7,976 nt of DNA from M55B165 sp964423265 (GTDB lineage: Bacteria; Actinomycetota; Humimicrobiia; Humimicrobiales; Humimicrobiaceae): NCBI GenBank assembly GCA_964423265.1, contig CAYREF010000062.1, positions 1 through 7,976 of the forward strand, read 5' to 3'. The notes beneath the pieces are model-generated. The model made no database searches and was not told the DNA's origin. It saw only the letters and a list, made by a program, of their open reading frames with translations. Positions within the stretch are counted from its first letter, which is position 1. Each line of letters opens with the position of its first letter. Below are positions 1 through 5,625 of this stretch, piece after piece. The position numbers were made by a program, and so were the translations under genes.

Positions 1-370
1 GTATTCCCCGGCTGCAGGCTTGCATTCCCAGGGCGATTGACAGGTGAGTTTTGCCAGTTCCTAAGTTTCCGTACATAACTACATTGGTACTAGTATCCAT
101 AAAGGACAGGTCCTTAAGATAAGAAGGGCTAACAGATTCTGGAAGGGTAACCTCATCAAATTTAAAATTATCAAATGTTTTTATGGTGTAAAATCCCGAT
201 CTTTTTACAAGCTTTTCCCTCTTTGTCTCCTCACGCCTTTCTATCTCACATCTTAGAAGTTTAAGGAGGTATTCCTGGGAGTTTTCTGCCTCAATATCGT
301 AAGCTGTTTTGGCAATGCTTCTGTTTAGCCTAAGCTTTTTTAGACACATTAGTATCTCATCTTTAATCAT
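1..370 (-). CDS. istB: IS21-family helper ATPase IstB, N-terminal part, cut by the window edge
   Basis: This is the ATP-binding helper protein of an IS21-type insertion sequence; in this family it works with the IstA transposase in target choice and strand transfer. Reading the minus strand from the ATG at 370 gives 123 codons without a stop before the window ends. A charged helical N-terminus (about residues 1-55) leads into the AAA+ core, where the Walker A motif GNLGTGKTH lies at residues 101-109, preceded by the strand NVVMY. Family members are about 250 residues, so roughly half is visible; Walker B and the sensor motifs are outside. The start is fixed by an AGGTGG ribosome site five bases upstream and by overlap with the stop of the istA remnant, the normal istAB arrangement. 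Whether the gene is intact further left cannot be seen. The identification as IstB is firm from the motif and context. Confidence 0.9.
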   Translation of the reverse strand, partial: MIKDEILMCLKKLRLNRSIAKTAYDIEAENSQEYLLKLLRCEIERREETKREKLVKRSGFYTIKTFDNFKFDEVTLPESVSPSYLKDLSFMDTSTNVVMYGNLGTGKTHLSIALGMQACSRGI

Positions 371-458
371 TTCTGCCACCTGCCTTGTGTAGGGCTATGT
401 CATAGCTTGATAGGTCTGGGGCCTCAATGGTAAAGTAAACTCCATAGGTAATGGGCAC
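363..458 (-). pseudogene. istA: C-terminal remnant of IS21 transposase IstA
   Basis: About 31 codons ending in TAA (365-363) read like the C-terminus of IstA: they include PITYGVYFTIE and DLSSYD and end in GGRND. The stop overlaps the ATG of istB, as is usual in IS21 elements. Upstream the frame stays open to about position 519, where a TGA occurs, but the residues beyond about 458 are less recognisable. The DDE catalytic core and the DNA-binding N-terminus are absent: only some 85 bases separate the recognisable part from the stop of the ABC ATPase gene. The element is therefore truncated at its istA side, and this copy cannot encode a working transposase. Confidence 0.7.
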
Positions 459-544
459 TAAAATTCCATAGCAGATATTACGAGTACAAGACTCTTCTGG
501 TGAATTAGATATTGGTCATGGTGATGATGATTAGAAGCCGGATA

Positions 545-1318
545 TCATAAAGTATTGCCATTTGACCCCTCAGGGATAACTAATAACCTTTCATTGTCTT
601 TTATTATTCTGGCCCTTACATCATAAACTGATTCTATATTTTCCGGTGTCAGTACTTCCAGGCCTCCCGATGCATAAATTTGGCCCCTTTTAAGCATTAT
701 TACCTTATTGCTATATCTTAAGGCCAGGTTCAAATCATGTAGCGCAATTATTGCTGAAATCCCCATGTTTGTTTGTTCTTTAACCAGTTCCAGTACTTCC
801 AGCTGATGTTTCAGGTCTAAATTTGAAGTCGGCTCATCCAGGAGGAGAATAGATGGTTCCTGGGCAAGCATCCTGCCAATTATTACTTTCTGAAGTTCTC
901 CACCGCTTAGTTCATTTATATCCCTTAATGCCAATTGTTCCATTTTTAGTGTTTCTATTACTTTAAAAACCTTCTCCAGATCCTCTTTTTCAGGTGTCCA
1001 TTTTATGTGTGGCTTTCTTCCCAGCAAAATTGTGTCAAATACTGTAGCAGGGTAACCTTTAATATTGTTTTGGGGAACATATCCTATAATCTTTGCAATC
1101 TCCCTGTGCTTGAAATTATTTATATCACGACCATCTATGCTTATGCATCCACTCTGTGGTTTCAGGATATTGTCAATACATTTAAGTATTGTACTTTTTC
1201 CAGAACCATTTGGACCAACGATTACAAGGACTTCCCCATCATTTAAACTAAAGGTCACATTGTCCAGTACTAATTTATTTCTATAGCTAAATTGTATTTT
1301 TTCGATATTGAGTCTCAC
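545..1318 (-). CDS. FecE/BtuD-type ABC transporter ATPase of a metal-chelate importer
   Basis: This is the cytoplasmic ATPase of a type II ABC importer for iron-siderophore, heme or cobalamin-like ligands. All nucleotide-binding motifs are present (numbered from a TTG at 1321): Walker A GPNGSGKST at 36-44, Q-loop Gln84 in YVPQNN, signature LSGGE at 138-142, Walker B ILLLDEP at 158-164, D-loop SNLD at 166-169 and switch His195 in ALHDL. A length near 257 residues is normal for the family. Two starts compete: TTG at 1321 and GTG at 1318. I prefer GTG, since it makes a four-base GTGA overlap with the permease stop and lies seven bases from an AAGGA site. The overlap indicates translational coupling as the last gene of the operon. 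The ligand cannot be told from the ATPase. Confidence 0.93.
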   Translation of the reverse strand: MRLNIEKIQFSYRNKLVLDNVTFSLNDGEVLVIVGPNGSGKSTILKCIDNILKPQSGCISIDGRDINNFKHREIAKIIGYVPQNNIKGYPATVFDTILLGRKPHIKWTPEKEDLEKVFKVIETLKMEQLALRDINELSGGELQKVIIGRMLAQEPSILLLDEPTSNLDLKHQLEVLELVKEQTNMGISAIIALHDLNLALRYSNKVIMLKRGQIYASGGLEVLTPENIESVYDVRARIIKDNERLLVIPEGSNGNTL

Positions 1319-2268
1319 CAATATTTCCTTCCCCTGATTACAAAATATAGAAAAAGTGGTGCACCAAAAAATGAAGTTAAAATACCAACAGGCAGAATAA
1401 CGGGGGAGATGATTGTTCTTGCCACTGTATCTGAAACCAGCATTAATAATGCCCCTGCGATGCAGGATGAAGGCAAAAGATATCTTTCATCTCCTCCAAT
1501 AATTTTACGGACAATATGCGGCGTTACCAGTCCGACAAACCCTATTATCCCTGTAAAGGATACTATTAGAGCAGTTACCAGGGAAGCAACAAGTAAACTT
1601 CCGATCCTGACCCTTTCTACATTTACACCCAGGCTCTTTGCTATTTCATCCCCACTGCTGATTGCCTTGTAGTTCCATATATTGTAGTACAGAAAAATTG
1701 TGGAAGGGATAACTACTGCTGCGATTATCCAGAGGTTATTCCATGAAACCCTGCCCACATCGCCAAACATCCAGAAAACAATAGCTGAAAGCTGCATATC
1801 TTCTGCAAAATATTTTAAAGCTGCAAGACCGGCTGTAAATAAAGCCCCCAGAGCAACGCCGGAGAGTATCATAGTTTCCGGCTTTGCCCCTTTATATTTT
1901 GCAATCAGTATTATTACCAGGATTGAAATCAGGGAAAAGCTGAAGGCGGATATCGGTATGAAATATTGATTATTAAAAAAAATGGCACTGGAAAAATCAG
2001 GTTCTGCTGTACCTGCTCCTAATACTATAATTGCAAATGCAGCTCCAAAAGCTGCTGAATGTGATATTCCCAGAGTAAATGGCGAGGCGAGCGGATTTCT
2101 AAGCATGCTTTGCATTACCATGCCAGAAACAGCCAGTCCCATTCCTGCCAGTATTGCAGACAAAATCCTTGGAATACGTATTTCCCAGAAAATAGTGGAT
2201 TCTATACCAGTGCCCCGGACAAATAATCCTGAAAGGATATTATCTCTCTCAATCCTGACCGTTCCCAT
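1315..2268 (-). CDS. FecCD/BtuC-type permease of a metal-chelate ABC importer; first helix missing from this frame
   Basis: This is the membrane subunit of a type II ABC importer, expected to form a homodimeric channel. Family signatures in the 317-residue frame are RIPRILSAIL (31-40), RNPLASPFTLGIS (57-69), FVGLVTPH (about 244-251) followed by IGGDERYLLP, and DTVAR (about 280-284); many hydrophobic segments run through to the C-terminus. FecCD proteins usually have 330-350 residues and begin with a membrane helix ending in a motif like SLxxGxVxI. Here the ATG at 2268 falls inside that motif (MGTVRI). The missing helix (IVLLFIFAAISLF) is encoded just upstream in the same frame, with no ATG, GTG or TTG between it and an in-frame TAA. 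No ribosome site precedes the 2268 ATG. An ATG at 2356 with a one-base frame correction would give 346 residues. The gene may be inactive, slippage-dependent or hit by a sequencing error. Confidence 0.88.
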   Translation of the reverse strand: MGTVRIERDNILSGLFVRGTGIESTIFWEIRIPRILSAILAGMGLAVSGMVMQSMLRNPLASPFTLGISHSAAFGAAFAIIVLGAGTAEPDFSSAIFFNNQYFIPISAFSFSLISILVIILIAKYKGAKPETMILSGVALGALFTAGLAALKYFAEDMQLSAIVFWMFGDVGRVSWNNLWIIAAVVIPSTIFLYYNIWNYKAISSGDEIAKSLGVNVERVRIGSLLVASLVTALIVSFTGIIGFVGLVTPHIVRKIIGGDERYLLPSSCIAGALLMLVSDTVARTIISPVILPVGILTSFFGAPLFLYFVIRGRKYW

Positions 2269-2356
2269 AAAAAGTGAAATGGCAGCAAAAATAAAAAGGA
2301 GGACTATGCAAACAGATAAAAAAATTACTTTTTTTTTACATGTTTTTTATAATCAT
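2269..2356 (-). other. Detached N-terminal coding segment of the FecCD permease (frame break at an A6 run)
   Basis: Reading upstream of the permease ATG in the same frame gives a positively charged stretch (KKK) followed by a hydrophobic helix (IFLSVCIVLLFIFAAISLF), the expected first transmembrane segment. The frame meets a TAA that overlaps a run of six A on the coding strand (T at 2343-2348). The ATG at 2356-2354, 42 bases behind the binding-protein stop, reads M-I-I-K-N-M-stop. Removing one A from the A6 run joins it in frame to the helix, adding 29 residues. No clear ribosome site lies before this ATG. A run of nine A (T at 2329-2337) follows closely, making the area prone to slippage. 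Confidence 0.6.
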
Positions 2357-2398
2357 TAACTATTATTTTTTCGGATTCCAAAATATTTAACCCACTTT

Positions 2399-3514
2399 CT
2401 ATTCTTCTGTCCCAAGTTTTTCAAAACCATCCATACTTTCCTTCATAGTATCATAAACAGATTTACCGACTAAAAAAGAAAATATTTCATCTGCTTTTGT
2501 TTCAGGCTCTATATCGGTAAATTGATCTTTGTACAATATTTTGCCGACATAATACGAGTCTGCAAAAACTATGCCATGATTTAATCCATACCTTGGGTAA
2601 GGGAAAATACTGAAAACATCTCCATTTTTAACAGCACTTAAACCACTAAACTTTGCACCTTCAATATTATCTAAAACCTCACCTAAATTGACTGCATCTA
2701 AAAACAATATATCCGGATCCCATTCAATCAGCTGCTCCGGGTCTATTTCAATAGTGTTTGAAGGTGCTTCAATTCCGCCTGCAACATTATTTGAATAAGT
2801 TAAAACAAATGGCGGATATCTTCTTTGCGTCATAGTTATACCGTGTGAACCCTTCCTGGATAATCCACCTATATAAACCGCTGGTTTGCCATCTTGTGTA
2901 ATGTCTTTTGTCTTTTGCTCAAGATCGTCAACCATATCTTTTAAATATGATACGATCTCTTCGGCTCTTTCTTCTTTATCAAGAATCTTTGCTACTATCC
3001 TTAAAGACTGGTAAAAATCATTTTTGTCATCCTTATAATCCAGGGGCTCTGATTCGCCTTCACCGGGCTTAACTACCACAACAGGAATATTGGTCTTCTG
3101 TTGCAGTTTTTCTGCACCTTCATGGGTATAGTATGATACTATAATCACATCAGGAGCCAATCTTATTATCTCTTCCTCATTTACTGCTTCACTAGTTTGC
3201 ACTATTGGGAGCTCTTTTAGTTCAGGATGAGCAATAAGGTAAGGTAAAGCGCCAGACATTTTCTTGTCATTATCACTTATTCCAAGAACTTTGTCCGTAG
3301 ATTCAAGATATGCAATAGTTCTTAGTGCTCCTATCCATATCCCTACGACCCCATCTACTTTTTCAGGAACTTCAACACTCCTGTCAAGCATGTCCTGAAT
3401 AGTTATTGTTTTTTCATTTACTTTAGAATCCTGTTTAAAACAGCTGGATGCCAAAAATGTCATTATAGCGATAAGCGTAATAATCACTATACATGTTCTT
3501 ACCTTACTTTTCAT
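2399..3514 (-). CDS. Lipoprotein substrate-binding protein of a FecB/BtuF-type ABC importer
   Basis: This is the extracellular ligand-capture lipoprotein, first gene of the transporter operon. The N-terminus is a lipoprotein signal: KSK, a hydrophobic stretch (residues 8-21), then a lipobox-like ASSC with the modified Cys at 25. From about residue 37 it follows the periplasmic-binding (PF01497-type) fold: DMLDRSVEVP at 41-50 is the usual opening strand, PDVIIV at 121-126 is the conserved 'PDlIi' element, a long charged helix (about 170-205) is the backbone linker, and the second lobe carries YIGGLS and DPDILFLD. A length of 371 fits. The forms YIGGLS and PPF suggest an iron-chelate-type ligand by resemblance only. 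The ATG at 3514 is chosen because the signal peptide begins there; its ribosome site (GTAGG) is weak. A promoter and a dyad lie just upstream. Confidence 0.9.
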   Translation of the reverse strand: MKSKVRTCIVIITLIAIMTFLASSCFKQDSKVNEKTITIQDMLDRSVEVPEKVDGVVGIWIGALRTIAYLESTDKVLGISDNDKKMSGALPYLIAHPELKELPIVQTSEAVNEEEIIRLAPDVIIVSYYTHEGAEKLQQKTNIPVVVVKPGEGESEPLDYKDDKNDFYQSLRIVAKILDKEERAEEIVSYLKDMVDDLEQKTKDITQDGKPAVYIGGLSRKGSHGITMTQRRYPPFVLTYSNNVAGGIEAPSNTIEIDPEQLIEWDPDILFLDAVNLGEVLDNIEGAKFSGLSAVKNGDVFSIFPYPRYGLNHGIVFADSYYVGKILYKDQFTDIEPETKADEIFSFLVGKSVYDTMKESMDGFEKLGTEE

Positions 3515-3528
3515 GCAGCCTACTTTCG

Positions 3529-3553
3529 TAACACTTATATAATAATCGTGTTA
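3529..3553. promoter_or_regulatory. Inverted repeat TAACAC-N13-GTGTTA over the predicted transcript start (operator candidate)
   Basis: Two perfect 6-base arms (3529-3534 and 3548-3553) separated by 13 bases begin two bases downstream of the -10 box of the transporter promoter. A dimeric repressor bound here would block initiation. It does not read as a canonical Fur box (GATAAT repeats). The spacing between half-site centres is 19 bases, a little under two helical turns. The arms are short and the DNA is AT-rich, so chance is possible. Confidence 0.4.
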
Positions 3554-3554
3554 T

Positions 3555-3583
3555 ATATTATTAAAAATTATAATTATTGTCAA
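3555..3583 (-). promoter_or_regulatory. Sigma-A-type promoter of the transporter operon
   Basis: On the minus strand a perfect TTGACA (3583-3578) is followed after 17 bases by TAATAT (3560-3555). The predicted transcript start is near 3548, about 35 bases ahead of the binding-protein ATG, with no gene between. This is the only good promoter-like site seen for the three-gene operon. Confidence 0.65.
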
Positions 3584-3639
3584 ATTAAAAAATGTTTAAT
3601 TACCTCTTCCTTTTTTAGGTATTATTCCTATAAAAACCC

Positions 3640-3795
3640 TTAACTCCTATCTTTAAAATCTTCATAATCACAATCTAAGTATTCGTCGTTTTGTGAATAT
3701 TTTCCAAATGCATCTGCAACAGAAAGTTTCTTCAAAGTGGATCTACTCCTTTTAAACTCATCTATTCCAAGCCAGTCAAGAATCTTCTTGTAAAC
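3640..3795 (-). pseudogene. Unidentified coding remnant (about 51 codons, no start)
   Basis: Between in-frame stops this minus-strand frame reads like real protein: YKKILDWLGIDEF, then a basic KRSRSTLKKL, then an acidic tail (NDEYLDCDYEDFKDRS) before TAA at 3642-3640. There is no ATG or GTG. An AAAGGAG ten bases before an internal TTG could serve a peptide of about 31 residues, but this is weak. I do not recognise the family. The composition shift from basic to acidic suggests the C-terminal end of a larger, lost gene. Confidence 0.3.
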
Positions 3796-3937
3796 TTATA
3801 ATGTTCTAAAAATGTAATAATTCTCATATATCCCATACTTAGAATAAATTGCAATATGTGAATGATTTAATATTAAGTATTTACGCTAATACATATTTAT
3901 GCTTAAACATAATAAATTAAAATGAATGAATTTAGAT

Positions 3938-3968
3938 AATAAGACACTCTTTTTTATAGTGTCTTATT
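3938..3968. terminator. Perfect 11-bp hairpin, possible bidirectional terminator
   Basis: AATAAGACACT (3938-3948) and AGTGTCTTATT (3958-3968) pair perfectly around a 9-base T-rich loop. The A-rich left and T-rich right flank give a terminator-like outline in both directions, though the T tract is interrupted (TTTGTCTCATTTTT on the plus strand). No intact gene ends close by on either strand, so it may belong to a lost gene. Confidence 0.4.
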
Positions 3969-3983
3969 TGTCTCATTTTTCCG

Positions 3984-4079
3984 TGACCATAATGCTCAAT
4001 AACTCTGGATTCGAACGAAAAATTCTGAAATCAAGAATTAAAGATTTTAAGTAGAATTAATCCTGACCACACTGCTCAA
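3984..4079 (+). repeat. Two related direct repeats TGACCA-N-A-N-TGCTCAA
   Basis: The copies at 3984-3999 and 4064-4079 agree at 14 of 16 positions and are 80 bases apart in the same orientation. Both are followed by a C-rich or GG-containing tail. Repeated short motifs near an end are a feature of IS21-type elements, and an IS21 remnant lies elsewhere in this window, but the link is only an inference. Confidence 0.35.
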
Positions 4080-4237
4080 CCCCGGCAGTCATTTAGGCAA
4101 AGGTCAAAAAAGAGATGGGATAAGCAAATCGGCTTATAATCGATTAAAGAGAAAAAGTTCTGCCAATTACCTATTAGGCATATTTAGAGTACTTATTTGT
4201 TTATATCTTTTCATAACTATTAATAGCTGTTTTTAAA

Positions 4238-4534
4238 CTAGCCAGTGTCTTTTATAAGAAAGCTTGGACTTACTCTCCATCTTTTTCCGTCATCAGCTTT
4301 AATTGTAACTGTTTTTTGGTTTAGCCTGATAATAGTTCCGGTAATCTCATTCCCATCATTATCAATAAAATATACCCTATCCAGAACATTAAATTCCTGG
4401 ACCTTTTCCATTGCCCTTTTATTTAAGATTAAATTTAATCTTTTTACAATATATTCGTTAAGCTTTACTAATTCATCATAGTCTAATAGGTTAATAAACC
4501 TCTTTATATCTTGTTCTGAATCTTTGTTTGTCAT
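4238..4534 (-). CDS. Small conserved-looking protein with a C-terminal SH3/KOW-like strand region
   Basis: This frame of 98 codons codes for a charged soluble protein. Residues 1-46 look helical (QDIKRFINLL, ELVKLNEYIVKRLN), while residues 48-92 alternate like a small beta barrel: FNVLDRVYF, a DNDGNEI turn, GTIIRLNQKTVTI, DDGKRWRVSPSFL. The latter resembles KOW/SH3-like or Tudor-like folds used for binding nucleic acid or partner proteins; I recall similar uncharacterised proteins but cannot name a family. The start is supported by AAGGGA six bases before the ATG and a promoter-like pair upstream. It stands alone, with no partner gene close enough to form an operon. The function is unknown. 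Confidence 0.7.
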   Translation of the reverse strand: MTNKDSEQDIKRFINLLDYDELVKLNEYIVKRLNLILNKRAMEKVQEFNVLDRVYFIDNDGNEITGTIIRLNQKTVTIKADDGKRWRVSPSFLIKDTG

Positions 4535-4570
4535 ATCCCATCCCTTTTAAATCCATGTATCTGTTTCTAA

Positions 4571-4619
4571 ATAATAACAGGATATAAAAATCAAGCAAAT
4601 TTTTTTAGATTATATCTAA
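4571..4619 (-). promoter_or_regulatory. Probable promoter with adjacent dyad for the small SH3-like gene
   Basis: On the minus strand TTGCTT (4598-4593), a 16-base spacer and TATTAT (4576-4571) precede the gene at 4534 with a leader of about 30 bases. Just upstream lies the perfect dyad TTAGAT-TAT-ATCTAA (4605-4619). The -35 box matches only half of the consensus. Confidence 0.4.
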
Positions 4620-4638
4620 TCGGTTAATTTATCTCAAG

Positions 4639-4670
4639 TGTAGGGAAAGATGGGTGTAGGGAAAGATGAG
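4639..4670 (+). repeat. Tandem pair of 16-bp units TGTAGGGAAAGATG(G/A)G
   Basis: Two head-to-tail copies (4639-4654 and 4655-4670) differ at one base. They lie upstream of the dyad and promoter of the small gene at 4534. They could be a regulator-binding pair, a replication-slippage duplication, or a residue of a longer repeat. Only two units are present. Confidence 0.6.
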
Positions 4671-4943
4671 GATAATAGCTTATATTTAAAGATTATAAAA
4701 TAGTAGATAAAATACTGTTAGAAAATACTTGACTTCGCTGGGAATATATTAAGTCCAAAGGAAAAGGTCCCCATCCATATCAGAGACATTAGCTGATGAA
4801 CTTGATGAATTCATCGGGGACGATTATATAGACAGTGACCATGTGTGCTAAGGCTTTTACAGAGTTGCATGATATAAGTCTGCCATAAAATGGGCATTGA
4901 CATAAGATTTTCTTAATTATCCTTCTTGCTTTATATGTTTTCT

Positions 4944-4964
4944 AACCTGGCATTGTGACAGGTT
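4944..4964. repeat. Short hairpin AACCTG-N9-CAGGTT
   Basis: A perfect 6-bp stem with a 9-base loop, followed on the plus strand by TGACATCTTTTT. It could be a weak terminator of a lost plus-strand gene, since only the unidentified fragment ending at 4851 precedes it. Confidence 0.3.
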
Positions 4965-5071
4965 GACATCTTTTTCGCCGATAATCATAAATATGTCCAC
5001 TTTAGAGAAGATTATAGGCTGGTGGTACAAAAGTAAATTCTTATAAATTTTAAGTGCCTAGTTTGCGTAGT

Positions 5072-5488
5072 TTACTTAAGGGCTTCTCCTATTTGCTCAT
5101 AGGATATATCAGGCAGGTGAGCGGTTGTTTTTGCATGTTCTATTGTAATACTGACAAGGTTGCCTTTTTCATCAATATCTATATATATATTTTCTGAAAT
5201 TTCTCGGGTTTCCTTTATCACATTTTCTGAAAATTCTAATAAAGCGGTATCAGTATCATTGAAATATTTTATTTTCATATTTTTATTCCTCGAAGTTTCT
5301 ATCAAAGAAAGCATTATGGCTCTTAAATACTTTCCTTCGCTTTCAATCTTTGACCATTTTATTATTCTTCCATCTGACTGTATTTGGGTTCTTACCGGGT
5401 TCTTAATTGTAAATTCTATCCATTCATATTTTATTTTCGACCTATCTGGCCTTTCCTTCATATAATGAAAATATTTTCTAAATTTCAT
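5072..5488 (-). CDS. Apparent fusion of a small DUF4258-like protein with a DUF2283 protein
   Basis: The 138-residue frame has two parts. Residues 1-58 (with KERPDRSKI, YEWIEFTIKNPV, QSDGRIIKWSKI and GKYLRAI) match from memory a family of small DUF4258-like proteins that usually end in a motif like NAFFDR. Residues 71-138 begin MKIKYFNDTDTALLEFSE and continue with REISENIYIDIDEKGNLVSI, typical of a complete DUF2283 domain. These two families are often neighbouring genes, thought to be toxin-antitoxin-like, though their function is not established. In this DNA the motif NAFFDRNFEE-stop occurs in another frame (5315-5283), exactly at the join. This suggests a small deletion fused the genes. The ATG at 5278, behind a GAGG site, could still make the DUF2283 protein alone. 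The ATG at 5488 has no clear ribosome site; a promoter lies upstream. Confidence 0.75.
   Translation of the reverse strand: MKFRKYFHYMKERPDRSKIKYEWIEFTIKNPVRTQIQSDGRIIKWSKIESEGKYLRAIMLSLIETSRNKNMKIKYFNDTDTALLEFSENVIKETREISENIYIDIDEKGNLVSITIEHAKTTAHLPDISYEQIGEALK
5276..5291 (-). promoter_or_regulatory. Ribosome binding site and internal start for a free DUF2283 protein
   Basis: GAGG (5291-5288) sits nine bases ahead of the ATG at 5278-5276. This is a better site than anything before the 5488 start, and supports independent translation of the 68-residue DUF2283 part. Confidence 0.5.
5283..5315 (-). other. Out-of-frame original tail (NAFFDRNFEE-stop) of the DUF4258-like gene
   Basis: Eleven codons in a frame different from the fused reading frame spell N-A-F-F-D-R-N-F-E-E-stop. 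The stop falls four bases before the DUF2283 ATG at 5278-5276, normal spacing for two coupled genes. About eight codons that usually lie between GKYLRxI and NAFFDR are missing, which points to a deletion of 3n+1 bases. Confidence 0.6.
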
Positions 5489-5528
5489 AAATAATTACGG
5501 ATACATAATTCAACTTAATCTTAAATAT

Positions 5529-5556
5529 ATCATATGGTTCATGAATTGTTAGTCAA
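5529..5556 (-). promoter_or_regulatory. Promoter of the fused DUF4258-like/DUF2283 gene
   Basis: On the minus strand TTGACT (5556-5551) and TATGAT (5534-5529) are 16 bases apart; each matches the sigma-A consensus at five of six positions. The predicted leader is about 34 bases. Confidence 0.55.
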
Positions 5557-5625
5557 ATGACCTAGGATTTGTTGTTTTGGATAATTAGTTCCTGGTGAAT
5601 AATTCAAATAAAAAAATATAAGAAT

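Larger units (their letters stand above)
3584..4237. other. Gene-poor AT-rich stretch between the transporter operon and the next small gene
   Basis: I see no intact gene here. From low to high coordinates it holds a minus-strand coding-like fragment (3640-3795), about 140 bases of AT-rich DNA, a perfect 11-bp hairpin (3938-3968), two related direct repeats (3984-3999 and 4064-4079), and a short plus-strand open stretch (around 4105-4235) with no recognisable product. No RNA gene or riboswitch motif was recognised. Confidence 0.5.
4620..5071. other. Gene-poor stretch with short repeats and a coding-like fragment
   Basis: No intact gene is visible. It contains the tandem 16-bp repeat (4639-4670), a plus-strand open fragment at 4753-4851 without a start, ending in LADELDEFIGDDY...TAA, and a 6-bp hairpin AACCTG/CAGGTT at 4944-4964. 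The fragment has the look of a protein tail but I do not recognise it. The rest is AT-rich with stops in all frames. Confidence 0.45.

Noticed and set aside
1007..2359. Plus-strand open frames opposite the ATPase and permease genes
   Set aside because: They are antisense shadows of genes with clear family motifs and lack ribosome sites.
3515..3660. Cobalamin riboswitch ahead of the FecB/BtuF-type gene
   Set aside because: The leader is only about 35 bases from the predicted start and has no B12-box-like sequence.
4006..4020. GTTCGAATCC on the minus strand, like a tRNA T-loop
   Set aside because: The flanking bases do not form a T stem, and no D arm, anticodon arm or acceptor stem can be built around it.
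5050..5079. Dyad TTAAGT...ACTTAA spanning the stop of the 5072-5488 gene, as a terminator
   Set aside because: The stem is AT-only with an 18-base loop and no clean T tract; too weak to call.
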